Shown here in pieces: positions 54,327-62,640 of a stretch of DNA of 64,000 nt. The DNA is taken from NCBI RefSeq assembly GCF_019429525.1, contig NZ_JAHXZL010000009.1:1-64000 (forward strand). The letters are read 5' to 3'. Each line of letters starts with the position of its first letter. The first letter of the stretch is position 1. The stretch comes from Sphingomonas folli (GTDB lineage: Bacteria; Pseudomonadota; Alphaproteobacteria; Sphingomonadales; Sphingomonadaceae). Below the pieces are notes generated by a model. It was not told where the DNA came from and did not search any database. It saw nothing but the letters and a program-made list of their open reading frames with translations. The position numbers and the translations under genes were made by a program.

Positions 54327-55697
54327 ATGGCGGTGACGGCGATGGGCCCGGACCACACCGGCGGCAGCGCGCCGCCGCTCAACGCCGGGCTGCTCGCCTG
54401 CATCATCACCGCCGCGCTGGCGGGGCTGCTGTTCGGCTTCGACACCGCGGTGATCTCGGGTACCACCGTGTCGCTGACGCGCGAGTACGGGCTCGACAGC
54501 TTCTGGCTCGGCGTCACCGTCTCCTCGGCGCTGTGGGGCACGCTGGTCGGCGCGCTGTTCGCGGGCATCCCGGGCGACCGCTTCGGCAGCCGCGACACGC
54601 TGCGCGTGCTCGCGCTCTTCTATGTCGCGGGCGGGATCGGCTGCGGGCTGGCGTGGAGCTGGGAGTCGCTCGTCTTCTTCCGCGTGATCGCCGGGCTGGC
54701 GGTGGGCGGCTCGTCGGTGCTGGCGCCGGTCTATATCTCCGAGATCGCGCCGCCGGCGCGCCGCGGCGGGCTGGTCGCGGCGTTCCAGTTCAACATCATC
54801 CTCGGCATCCTGCTGGCCTATGTCTCCAACGCGATCATCGCCGCGCTCGCGCTGGGCGCGGACGACTGGCGCTGGAAGTTCGGCGTCTCGGCCGCGCCCG
54901 CGATCGTCTTCCTGCTGCTGCTGCTGCGCATCCCGCACTCGCCGCGCTGGCTGATGGCCAAGGGCCGCGCCGCCGAGGCACGCGACGCGCTCGCGCGCGT
55001 CGGCATGGGCGAGGAGCAGGCCGAGACCGAGCTGGCCGCGATCCACGCCGGCTTCGCCGCCCAGCCGAGCGGCGAGCGACTGTCGTGGCGGCGCCACCGC
55101 AAGCCGATCACGCTGGCGCTGCTGGTGGCGGGCTTCAACCAGCTCTCGGGCATCAACGCCCTGCTCTATTATCTCAACGACATCTTCGCGGCGGCCGGCG
55201 GTGCGCTCTCGGCCGACGTGCAGGCGATCATCATCGGCGTCGTCAACGGCATCTTCACCGCGGTCGGCATGCTGCTGATCGACCGGCTCGGGCGCAAGAC
55301 GCTGCTGATGGTCGGCTCGGCCGGTATGGCGGCGTGCCTCACCGTGGCGGGGCTGGCGCTGGGCGGGTCGCTGCCGGGCTGGATCGTGTTGCCCGCGCTG
55401 ATCGGCTTCATCGCCTTCTTCGCGCCGAGCACGGGCGCGGTGATCTGGGTCTATATCAGCGAGGTCTTCCCCACCGCGGTGCGCGGGCGCGGCAGCGCGG
55501 TCGGCGCCTCGGCGCACTGGGGGCTGGACGCGATCATCGCCGCCGCCTTCCCGACCGTGGCGGCGCTGTCGGTGAGCCTGCCCTTCTACGTCTTCGCGGC
55601 GATGATGCTGCTGCAGCTCGTGGTCGTGACCCTGTACTTCCCCGAGACCAAGGGCGTGCCGCTCGAGGAGATGGAGCGGCGGCTGGGAGTGAGCTGA
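54327..55697 (+). CDS. sugar porter-family MFS transporter
   Basis: A 456-residue 12-helix proton/sugar symporter. GLLFGFDTAVISGTTVSL is helix 1, PGDRFGSRDTLR is motif A, and IPHSPRWLMAKGR is the sugar-porter PESPRWL-type motif. VAGFNQLSGINALLYYLNDI is the substrate helix 7, and PETKGVPLEEMERRL is the C-terminal signature. It belongs to the GalP/XylE group, and the sugar is unknown. It follows the deacetylase gene. Confidence 0.92.
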   Translation: MAVTAMGPDHTGGSAPPLNAGLLACIITAALAGLLFGFDTAVISGTTVSLTREYGLDSFWLGVTVSSALWGTLVGALFAGIPGDRFGSRDTLRVLALFYVAGGIGCGLAWSWESLVFFRVIAGLAVGGSSVLAPVYISEIAPPARRGGLVAAFQFNIILGILLAYVSNAIIAALALGADDWRWKFGVSAAPAIVFLLLLLRIPHSPRWLMAKGRAAEARDALARVGMGEEQAETELAAIHAGFAAQPSGERLSWRRHRKPITLALLVAGFNQLSGINALLYYLNDIFAAAGGALSADVQAIIIGVVNGIFTAVGMLLIDRLGRKTLLMVGSAGMAACLTVAGLALGGSLPGWIVLPALIGFIAFFAPSTGAVIWVYISEVFPTAVRGRGSAVGASAHWGLDAIIAAAFPTVAALSVSLPFYVFAAMMLLQLVVVTLYFPETKGVPLEEMERRLGVS

Positions 55698-55728
55698 CCC
55701 ACGGGCGCGAGGCGCCCGGCATCAGCGG

Positions 55729-55750
55729 TGCTCCCGCGCGCGCGGGAGCA
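55729..55750. terminator. 22-bp perfect palindrome between convergent genes
   Basis: TGCTCCCGCGC/GCGCGGGAGCA at 55729-55750 is perfect and sits between the convergent sugar transporter and prs. It shares the GTGCTCC...GGAGCA design with the REP-like family and may end both transcripts. It has no T tract. Confidence 0.5.
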
Positions 55751-55761
55751 TCTATCTCGCC

Positions 55762-56697
55762 TCAGTCGAACAGGCTGCTGACGCTCGACTCGTCGGCGAT
55801 GCGGCGGATCGCCTCGGCGAGCAGCGGCGCGATCGTGAGGTGGCGGATCTTGGCCGCCTCGCCGATCGCCTCGTGGTTGCCGATCGAGTCGGTGATCACC
55901 AGCTCGTGCAGCGCCGAGCCCTCGACGCGCGCCACCGCGCCGCCCGAGAGCACGCCGTGGCTGACATAGGCGACCACGCCCTCCGCCCCCGCCTCGCGCA
56001 GCGCCGCGGCGGCGTTGCAGAGCGTGCCGGCGGAGTCGACGATGTCGTCGATCAGCACGCAGAAGCGCCCCTCGACGTCGCCGATGATGTTCATCACCTC
56101 GGACTCGCCCGCGCGCTCGCGGCGCTTGTCGACGATCGCGAGCGGGGCGTTGTCGAGCCGCTTCGACAGCGCGCGCGCGCGCACCACGCCGCCGACGTCG
56201 GGCGAGACCACCATCAGGTTCTTCTCGCCGAAGCGCGCGCGAATGTCCTGCGACATCACCGGCGCGGCGAAGAGATTGTCGGTGGGGATGTCGAAGAAGC
56301 CCTGGATCTGCCCGGCGTGCAGGTCGACCGACAGCACGCGGTCGGCGCCCGCGGTGGTCAGCAGGTTGGCGACCAGCTTGGCCGATATGGGGGTGCGCGG
56401 GCCGGGCTTGCGGTCCTGCCGCGCGTAGCCGAAATAGGGGAGCACGGCGGTGATCCGCTTGGCCGACGCGCGCTTCAGCGCGTCGATCATGATCAGCAGC
56501 TCCATGAGATTGTCGTTGACCGGGTAGCTGGTCGACTGGACGACGAACACGTCCTCGCCGCGGACATTCTCCATGATCTCGACGAAGATCTCCTCGTCGG
56601 CGAAGCGACGCACCAGCGCCTCGGTCAGCGGCACCTCGAGGTAGCTCGAGATCGCGCGCGCCAGCGGCAGGTTGGAGTTGCCGGTCATCAATTTCAT
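55762..56697 (-). CDS. prs: ribose-phosphate pyrophosphokinase
   Basis: PRPP synthase makes phosphoribosyl pyrophosphate for nucleotide, His and Trp synthesis. The 311-residue protein has [16 protein letters not shown], the flexible catalytic loop [20 protein letters not shown], the PRPP-binding loop [14 protein letters not shown], and [14 protein letters not shown]. The ATG at 56697 (MKLM) fits better than one three codons upstream. Class I enzyme. Divergent from gltX by 80 bases. Confidence 0.94.
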   Translation of the reverse strand: MKLMTGNSNLPLARAISSYLEVPLTEALVRRFADEEIFVEIMENVRGEDVFVVQSTSYPVNDNLMELLIMIDALKRASAKRITAVLPYFGYARQDRKPGPRTPISAKLVANLLTTAGADRVLSVDLHAGQIQGFFDIPTDNLFAAPVMSQDIRARFGEKNLMVVSPDVGGVVRARALSKRLDNAPLAIVDKRRERAGESEVMNIIGDVEGRFCVLIDDIVDSAGTLCNAAAALREAGAEGVVAYVSHGVLSGGAVARVEGSALHELVITDSIGNHEAIGEAAKIRHLTIAPLLAEAIRRIADESSVSSLFD

Positions 56698-56777
56698 CGA
56701 GAACACCCTTTCGCGCCCGCCGCTCTAGGCTGGGGGGCTGGCGAGGGGAAGGGGCGGCGCGTAAGCGCGGGCGGGCC

Positions 56778-58145
56778 ATGACCAGCGCCGCTCCCTCCCC
56801 CGTCGTCACGCGTTTCGCGCCCTCGCCGACCGGCCGCCTCCACGTCGGCAACATCCGCACCGCGCTGCACGGCTGGATGCTGGCGCGACGCGACGGCGGG
56901 CGCTTCCTGCTGCGCATCGACGACACCGACGCCGAGCGGAGCGAGGAGCGCTACGTCGACTCGATCCGCGCCGACCTCGCCTGGCTCGGGCTGGTGGCCG
57001 ACGCCGAGGTGCGCCAGTCGGAGCGGTTCGCGCTCTACCAGGCGCGCTTCGACGCGCTGGTCGCGGCGGGGCGGATCTACCCGGCCTATGAGAGCGCGCA
57101 GGAGCTGGACCTCAGGCGCAAGGTGCTGCTCGGCCGCGGCCTGCCGCCGGTCTACGACCGCGCCGCGCTGCGCCTGAGCGACGCCGAGCGCGCGACGCTG
57201 GAGCGCGACGGCGTGCGCCCGCACTGGCGCTTCAGGCTCGACCATGACTCGCCGATCGCGTGGGACGACCTGGTGCGCGGGCCGCAGCGCTTCGACCCCG
57301 CGACGATGAGCGACCCCGTCGTGCGCCGCGCCGACGGCTCGTGGCTGTACATGCTGCCCTCGGCGATCGACGACGCCGATCTCGGCGTCACGCATGTCGT
57401 GCGCGGCGAGGACCACGTCTCGAACACCGCGCTCCAGCTGCAGATGTTCGAGGCGATGGGCGCGCCCGCGCCCGCCTTCGCGCACGCCGCGCTGCTGACC
57501 GGGAGCGAGGGCAAATTGTCGAAGCGGCTCGGCTCGCTCGGGGTCGACCATTTCCGCGAGAGTGGGATCGAGCCGGCGGCGGTGCTGTCGCTGCTGGCGC
57601 GGATCGGCACCAGCCAGCCGGTCGAGCCGCTCGCCGACCCGGCGCCGCTGATCGAGTCGCTCGACTTCGCGCACTTCGGCCGCGCCCCCGCGCGCTTCGA
57701 CGAGGCCGAGCTGGCGCAGGTGAGCGCGCGGATCGTCCACCAGCTGCCGTTCGCCGCGGTGGCCGAGCGGCTGCCCACGGGGATGGACGCGGCGGCGTGG
57801 GAGGCGGTGCGCCCCAACCTCGCCACCGTCGCCGAGGCGGCGGACTGGTGGGGCGTGATCGAGGGACCGATCGGCCCGGCCGCCGCGGCCGAGGACTCGG
57901 CCTATCTCGCCCAGGCCGCGGCGGCGGCGCGCGCGATCGACTGGGCGGGCGACCCGTGGCACGCGCTCACCGCGCGGCTCAAGGAAGAGAGCGGGCGCAA
58001 GGGCAAGGCCCTGTTCCTGCCGCTGCGCCGCGCGCTGACCGGGCGCGACCACGGGCCCGACATGGCCGCGCTGCTGCCGCTGATCGGGCGTGACCGCGCG
58101 CTGGCGCGGCTCGATGCCGCGGCGGACTCGAACCGCGGCGGCTGA
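56778..58145 (+). CDS. gltX: glutamyl-tRNA synthetase
   Basis: A 455-residue class I synthetase that charges tRNA-Glu. The HIGH-like motif is in FAPSPTGRLHVGNIRTAL, followed by FLLRIDDTDAERSEERYV. The KMSKS-like motif is GKLSKRLGS. The Cys residues of the zinc-binding insert in the E. coli enzyme are not seen. Many alphaproteobacteria carry two such enzymes, and this looks like the shorter type. A small membrane protein gene follows after 17 bases. Confidence 0.93.
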   Translation: MTSAAPSPVVTRFAPSPTGRLHVGNIRTALHGWMLARRDGGRFLLRIDDTDAERSEERYVDSIRADLAWLGLVADAEVRQSERFALYQARFDALVAAGRIYPAYESAQELDLRRKVLLGRGLPPVYDRAALRLSDAERATLERDGVRPHWRFRLDHDSPIAWDDLVRGPQRFDPATMSDPVVRRADGSWLYMLPSAIDDADLGVTHVVRGEDHVSNTALQLQMFEAMGAPAPAFAHAALLTGSEGKLSKRLGSLGVDHFRESGIEPAAVLSLLARIGTSQPVEPLADPAPLIESLDFAHFGRAPARFDEAELAQVSARIVHQLPFAAVAERLPTGMDAAAWEAVRPNLATVAEAADWWGVIEGPIGPAAAAEDSAYLAQAAAAARAIDWAGDPWHALTARLKEESGRKGKALFLPLRRALTGRDHGPDMAALLPLIGRDRALARLDAAADSNRGG

Positions 58146-58162
58146 GGCCCTATATCGGCGTG

Positions 58163-58510
58163 ATGCAGTTCTTCGCCCGACTGTCGCCGCTGCGCGCCGC
58201 GCGCGACCTCCGCTTCTTCTTTCACACGCGCGACCGGTACGAATGGGGGTTCCTGGCGCTGTCGGTGGCGATCACCGGCTTCCTGGTCTGGGCGTTCTTC
58301 CACGATTCGCACTTCGAGAAAGAGTATAAGCCCAACATCATCTACTTCGAGCAGTGGAAGCTGGATCGCACCGACGCGCAGATCATCGCGCAGCAGAAGA
58401 TCGACCAGGCCAAGCGCGAGATCGCCGAGCGCGAGCAGCGCGCGCGCGAGGAGAAGCTGCGCCAGGGCTTCAAGCGGCTCGACGACAAGCTCAACGCGAT
58501 GGGGATCTGA
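58163..58510 (+). CDS. small single-pass membrane protein with coiled coil
   Basis: A 115-residue protein of unknown function. One transmembrane helix at about residues 30-50 (WGFLALSVAITGFLVWAFF) is followed by a cytoplasmic or periplasmic coiled coil rich in charged residues (QQKIDQAKREIAEREQRARE). The ATG at 58163 is used, and a GTG is in frame three bases upstream. It follows gltX closely and is probably cotranscribed. Confidence 0.75.
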   Translation: MQFFARLSPLRAARDLRFFFHTRDRYEWGFLALSVAITGFLVWAFFHDSHFEKEYKPNIIYFEQWKLDRTDAQIIAQQKIDQAKREIAEREQRAREEKLRQGFKRLDDKLNAMGI

Positions 58511-58571
58511 GCTGGGCGCATGCCGTGCCGGCTGAATGCCCCATGCGGATGGTGCAGCGAGGGTGTCACCG

Positions 58572-58653
58572 CCCCGGCGAACGCCGGGGCCCAGGTGGGA
58601 AGGCTGTCGTGAGTCCCTTTATCGTTTCCCACCTGGACCCCGGCGTTCGCCGT
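58572..58653. repeat. REP-like palindrome before ribD
   Basis: CCCCGGCGAACGCCGGGGCC then CAGGTGGGA on the left pairs with TCCCACCTGG and CCCCGGCGTTCGCCGTGG on the right. It is the same family as 27064-27153. It stands in the ribD leader, where an FMN riboswitch might be expected but was not found. Confidence 0.65.
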
Positions 58654-58717
58654 GGTGGTCGCGGAATAGGCGACGCGGGGCCGAACGACAGTTCCCGTCG
58701 CTGATCGCGTGCCGCCC

Positions 58718-59791
58718 ATGTCACCTCGAAATCTCCCCGACGACCCCCGCTGGATGGCCGCCGCGCTCGCGCTGTCCGAGCGGACCCGCGCGCGCACCTT
58801 CCCCAACCCGAACGTCGGCTGCGTCCTCGTTCGCGACGGCCATGTCGTCGGCCGCGGCTGGACCCAGCCCGGCGGCCGCCCGCACGCCGAGGCGATGGCG
58901 CTCGACCGGGCGGGCGAGCGCGCGCGCGGTGCCACCGCCTATGTCACGCTCGAGCCCTGCGCGCACGCCAGCCCGCGCGGCCCCGCCTGCGCCGACCGGC
59001 TCGTCGCGGCGGGGATCGCGCGCGCGGTGGTGGCGCTCGGCGACCCCGACCCGCGCACCGACGGGGCCGGCCTCGCGCGGCTGCGCGCCGCCGGGATCGC
59101 GGTCGAGGTCGGCGTGGCGGCCGAGGCGGCGCGACGCGCGATGGCGGGCTTCCTGACGCGGCGCGCGCAGGGGCGGCCGCACGTCACGCTCAAGCTGGCG
59201 CTGTCGCTCGACGGCGCTGCGGCGATGGCGGACGGGCGCAGCCAGTGGATCACGGGACCGGAGGCGCGCGCGCACGCGCATCTCGAGCGCGCGCGCCACG
59301 AGGCGATCCTCGTCGGTCGCGGCACCTGGGAGGCGGACCGGCCGCGGCTCGACGTGCGGCTGCCGGGGCTGGAGGCGAGGGCGCCGCTGCGGGTGGTGCT
59401 GTCGTCGGGGGACGTGGTCACCGATCACCCTCACCCTTCCGGCGCCGACGCCCCTCCCTCCCTCTCCCAGAGTGAGGGGGAAGGGCCCCGCCCGGCGCAG
59501 CCGGGTGGGAAGGGTGAGGGTGACCCGCATCGGATCACCTCCCCCGCCCAGATCACCACCCTGCCCGCCGACCACCTGCTGGTCGAGGGCGGCGCGCGCA
59601 CCGCCGCGGCCTTCCTGCGCGAGGACCTGGTCGACCGCCTGCTGCTCTACCGCGCGCCGATCCTGATCGGCGGCGGGCGGACGCTGCCCGACATCGGCCT
59701 CGCCGACCTCGGCGCCGCGCACGCGCGCTGGCGGCTGACCGACTCGCGCCAGCTTGGCAGCGATCGGCTCGAAGTCTACGAGCGCGGCTGA
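58718..59791 (+). CDS. ribD: bifunctional riboflavin deaminase-reductase, with inserted palindrome
   Basis: RibD carries out the second and third steps of riboflavin synthesis. The deaminase domain (residues about 10-150) has the zinc ligands in GGRPHAEAMAL and LEPCAHASPRGPAC. The reductase domain has KLALSLDGAAAMADGRSQWI, LLVEGGARTAAAFL and YRAPILIGGGRTLPD. Between residues about 236 and 269 the protein carries a Pro/Gly/Ser-rich segment encoded by a 99-base palindrome, absent from typical RibD. Without it the length would be about 324, normal for the family. The start is 58718, with a 58709 alternative. Confidence 0.93.
   Translation: MSPRNLPDDPRWMAAALALSERTRARTFPNPNVGCVLVRDGHVVGRGWTQPGGRPHAEAMALDRAGERARGATAYVTLEPCAHASPRGPACADRLVAAGIARAVVALGDPDPRTDGAGLARLRAAGIAVEVGVAAEAARRAMAGFLTRRAQGRPHVTLKLALSLDGAAAMADGRSQWITGPEARAHAHLERARHEAILVGRGTWEADRPRLDVRLPGLEARAPLRVVLSSGDVVTDHPHPSGADAPPSLSQSEGEGPRPAQPGGKGEGDPHRITSPAQITTLPADHLLVEGGARTAAAFLREDLVDRLLLYRAPILIGGGRTLPDIGLADLGAAHARWRLTDSRQLGSDRLEVYERG
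59425..59523. repeat. 99-bp in-frame palindromic insertion within ribD
   Basis: TCACCCTCACCCTTCC (59425-59440) is the exact reverse complement of GGAAGGGTGAGGGTGA (59508-59523). Between them CCCCTCCCTCCCTCTCCC and AGTGAGGGGGAAGGGG pair partly, with CCCGCCCGGCGCAGCCGGG next to the right arm. The length is 33 codons, so the reading frame is kept. Outer-arm style resembles the intergenic hairpin repeats, but the arm sequence is a separate family with no other copy in this window. Confidence 0.85.
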
Positions 59792-59800
59792 GAGGTCATC

Positions 59801-60424
59801 ATGTTCACCGGCATCGTCTCCGACATCGGCACCATCCGCCAGATCGCGCAGCGCGGCGACACCCGCGCGGTGATCGACACCGCCTATGACGTCGCCGCGA
59901 TCGAGCTGGGCGCGTCGATCGCCTGCTCGGGCGTGTGCCTCACCGTCGTCGACAAGGCGCCGCACGAGTCCGGCGCGGGGGGCTGGTTCGCGGTCGACGT
60001 CTCGCACGAGACGCTCAGCCGCACCGCGCCGGCGCAATGGGCCGAGGGGCGCCTCCTCAACCTGGAGCGCGCGATGAGGCTGGGCGACGAGCTCGGCGGC
60101 CACATCGTCACCGGCCATGTCGACGGCGTGGCGACGGTCGAGACGATCACCGCCGACGGTGACTCGCGCCGCATCGCCTTCCGCGTGCCGGGCGAGCTGG
60201 CCCCGTTCCTCGCGCCCAAGGGATCGGTGACGGTCGACGGCGTGTCGCTCACCGTCAACGCGGTGGAGGATGCCGCGGACGGCACGCGCTTCACCGTCAA
60301 CCTGATCCCGCACACCCAGGCGGTCACCACGCTGGGCGCGCTCGCCGAGGGCCAGCAGGTCAACATCGAGATCGACGTGCTCGCGCGTTATCTCCAGCGG
60401 ATGGAGCATTATCGTGGTCGCTGA
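59801..60424 (+). CDS. ribE: riboflavin synthase alpha chain
   Basis: Converts two 6,7-dimethyl-8-ribityllumazine to riboflavin. The 207-residue protein has two lumazine-binding repeats, starting with MFTGIVSDIGTIRQI and continuing with LERAMRLGDELGGHIVTGHVDGV. VDGVSLTVNAVED is the second-half counterpart of the ACSGVCLTVVD segment. It lies nine bases after ribD, and its stop overlaps the start of ribB(X) by eleven bases. Confidence 0.94.
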   Translation: MFTGIVSDIGTIRQIAQRGDTRAVIDTAYDVAAIELGASIACSGVCLTVVDKAPHESGAGGWFAVDVSHETLSRTAPAQWAEGRLLNLERAMRLGDELGGHIVTGHVDGVATVETITADGDSRRIAFRVPGELAPFLAPKGSVTVDGVSLTVNAVEDAADGTRFTVNLIPHTQAVTTLGALAEGQQVNIEIDVLARYLQRMEHYRGR

Positions 60425-61547
60425 GCCCGCGGCGCTGGCGCGGCTGCGCCACGGCTATCTCTCCTCGCCCGAGGAGCTGATCGACGAGGCGCGCAACGGC
60501 CGGATGTTCATCCTGGTCGACGACGAGGACCGCGAGAACGAGGGCGACCTCGTCATCCCCGCGCAGATGGCGACGCCCGAGAAGATCAACTTCATGGCCA
60601 AGTACGGCCGCGGGCTGATCTGCCTCGCGCTCACCAAGGGCCGCGTCGAGCAGCTCGGTCTCGACCTGATGAGCCGCAACAACGGCACTCGCCACGAGAC
60701 CGCCTTCACCGTCTCGATCGAGGCGAGGGAGGGCGTCACCACCGGCATCTCCGCGGCCGATCGCGCGCGCACGATCGCGGTGGCGATCGACTCGACCAAG
60801 GCGCGCGACGACATCGTCACACCCGGCCACGTCTTCCCGCTGGTGGCGCGCGACGGCGGCGTGCTGGTGCGCGCCGGCCACACCGAGGCGGCGGTCGACG
60901 TCGCGCGGCTCGCCGGGCTCAACCCCTCGGGCGTGATCTGCGAGATCATGAACGAGGACGGCACGATGGCGCGGCTGGACGATCTCGTCACCTTCGCGCA
61001 GTTCCACCACCTCAAGGTCGGCACGATCCGCGACCTGATCGCCTATCGCCGCCGCCACGACCATCTCGTCGAGCTGGTCAGCGAGGCACCCTTCACCAGC
61101 CGCTGGGGCGGCGACTGGACGGTGCGCGCCTATCGCAACAAGGCCACCGGCACCGAGCAGATCGCGCTGGTCAAGGGCCGCGTCGACCCCGGCAAGCCGA
61201 CGCTGGTGCGGATGCACGCGCTCTCGCCCTTCGCCGACATGTTCGGCGAGGACGGGCAGCGCAGCCACCTGCTGTCGCGCTCGATGGAGATCATCGCGGC
61301 GGCGGGCGCGGGCGTGATCGTGGTGATCAACCGCCAGCGCGCCGACGCCTTCACCACCGCGGTGCGGATGAAGGCCGGCGAGGCGGTGACGGTCGATATG
61401 GAGGAGCTGCGCGACTATGGCGTCGGCGCGATGATCCTGGCCGAGCTGGGCGTCCACGACATGGTGCTGCTGACCAACACGCACCACACGCTGGTGGGGC
61501 TGGACGGCTACGGCCTGTCGATCGTCGGCGAGCGCGAGATCGATTGA
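60414..61547 (+). CDS. ribB: DHBP synthase with degenerate GTP cyclohydrolase II domain (RibBX-type)
   Basis: A 377-residue protein. The N-terminal DHBP synthase (about residues 20-215) is intact: LVDDEDRENEGDLVI, GLICLALTKGRVEQLGL, TGISAADRARTIAVAI, VRAGHTEAAVDVARLAGLN. The C-terminal RibA-like region lacks the three zinc Cys residues: the expected Cys-rich stretch is RMHALSPFADMFGEDGQRSH. It is therefore a RibBX-type protein, common in proteobacteria, and GTP cyclohydrolase II must come from another ribA. The GTG start overlaps ribE. Confidence 0.92.
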   Translation: MVAEPAALARLRHGYLSSPEELIDEARNGRMFILVDDEDRENEGDLVIPAQMATPEKINFMAKYGRGLICLALTKGRVEQLGLDLMSRNNGTRHETAFTVSIEAREGVTTGISAADRARTIAVAIDSTKARDDIVTPGHVFPLVARDGGVLVRAGHTEAAVDVARLAGLNPSGVICEIMNEDGTMARLDDLVTFAQFHHLKVGTIRDLIAYRRRHDHLVELVSEAPFTSRWGGDWTVRAYRNKATGTEQIALVKGRVDPGKPTLVRMHALSPFADMFGEDGQRSHLLSRSMEIIAAAGAGVIVVINRQRADAFTTAVRMKAGEAVTVDMEELRDYGVGAMILAELGVHDMVLLTNTHHTLVGLDGYGLSIVGEREID

Positions 61548-61892
61548 GGCGGGGCAGGGCGTGGGCCGGGCGCGACCTGCCAGGCGTGAGCGAGGGACGG
61601 AGTGGCCAGCCACGCCCTCGGCTTCAGCCTCGCCGCGCGATCGATCATGGCCGCGTCACCACCGTACGTCATCCCTGCGAAGGCAGGGATCCAGACACGC
61701 CGACGAGCGTGGTAGCGAGCGGCGCCAGCGTTGCGGCGCGATGGCACGTCCCTGGCGTGGCGCGGGACCAGAGCCGCGAGAACCGCGCGTCTGGATCCCC
61801 GCCTGCGCGGGGATGACGGGAAGAGGGCGCAGGGTCGGCACCCACACCTGATTAACCGACACCGACACACGACCACAGCAACGGAGACCAGC
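61548..61892. other. spacer between ribB(X) and ribH
   Basis: Apart from the repeat at 61668-61817 there is no recognisable gene or FMN riboswitch. ribH has its own leader of about 75 bases after the repeat, with AACGGAGACC before its ATG. Confidence 0.5.
61668..61817. repeat. 150-bp palindromic element before ribH
   Basis: GTCATCCCTGCGAAGGCAGG then GATCCAGAC on the left is matched by GTCTGGATCCCCGCC and GCGCGGGGATGAC on the right. It is the best preserved member of the GTCATCC/GGATGAC family (others at 11966, 32507, 37439). Confidence 0.7.
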
Positions 61893-62312
61893 ATGGCGCA
61901 TATCCTGATCGTCGAGGCGCGCTTCTACGACCATCTCAACGACCTGCTGGTGGCGGGCGCGCGCGGCGCCATCGAGGCGGCGGGGCATAGCTGCGAGGTG
62001 CTCACCGTGCCCGGCGCGCTCGAGCTGCCCGGCGCGATCGCCATGGCGTCCGAGCGCGGGCGGTGGGACGCCTTCGTCGCGCTCGGCGTGGTGATCCGCG
62101 GCGAGACCTATCATTTCGAGATCGTCGCCAACGAGAGCGCGCGCGGCATCATGGCGCTCACGATGGACGGCGTCGCGATCGGCAACGGCGTGCTCACCAC
62201 CGAGGACGAGGCGCAGGCGATCGCGCGCGCCGACCCGGCGCAGCTCGACAAGGGCGGCGCCGCGGCCAGGGCGGCCTTGGCGCTGCTCGACCTGCGCGAC
62301 CGGCTGGGGTGA
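61893..62312 (+). CDS. ribH: 6,7-dimethyl-8-ribityllumazine synthase
   Basis: Lumazine synthase condenses the DHBP product of RibB with the RibD-derived pyrimidine, giving the substrate of RibE. The 139-residue chain has [30 protein letters not shown] and the catalytic-His block [35 protein letters not shown] is near the end. It follows ribB(X) with a repeat-filled spacer. nusB, often next, is not seen. Confidence 0.94.
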   Translation: MAHILIVEARFYDHLNDLLVAGARGAIEAAGHSCEVLTVPGALELPGAIAMASERGRWDAFVALGVVIRGETYHFEIVANESARGIMALTMDGVAIGNGVLTTEDEAQAIARADPAQLDKGGAAARAALALLDLRDRLG

Positions 62313-62638
62313 GCGGGCGGCTGTCCTACGTGGCAGGCGCGGGGCTAGCGTCCGAGTCCTGTCATCTGAACTGACGCGTGCTCCTGCGACCGCGGTCGCC
62401 CGGCGCCACGGGCCTCGTCCTCGCGGCCCTGGGCTCCGGCGTCCGCCGGAGCACGATGGGGTTCGTGTGGAGCGGAGGCAGCGTCCGAATGCCCGGCACC
62501 GTCGCGCGTGGGTCGCCTCGACCATCGTCCTCGCCCCGCGCGCGCGCGGCTCGACGCTCGCGCGCGCCGGACACCATGCGGGCGCGGCACGCCGCGCGGG
62601 CGGGAGCGCCTATCGACTCAACATTCGCAACATTCGCG
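62313..62638. other. convergent intergenic stretch with two repeat elements
   Basis: It holds a REP-like element (62378-62454) and most of the 27-bp repeat copy 2. No gene is supported between ribH and the DUF72 gene. Confidence 0.5.
62378..62454. repeat. REP-like palindrome (GTGCTCC...GGAGCAC)
   Basis: GTGCTCCTGCGACCGCGG and CGGCGTCCGCCGGAGCAC frame the element, and GGGCCTCGTCC with GCGGCCCTGGGCTCC lies inside. It is the same type as 30591-30667. Confidence 0.6.
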
Positions 62639-62640
62639 CT
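62614..62640. repeat. 27-bp dispersed repeat, copy 2
   Basis: Identical to 30862-30888. It overlaps the stop codon of the DUF72 gene (62639-62641). On that gene's strand it reads as GCGAATGTT twice and then GAGTCG. Confidence 0.7.

Noticed and set aside
58511..58717. FMN riboswitch before ribD
   Set aside because: The RFN core was not found; the leader contains a REP-like palindrome instead.
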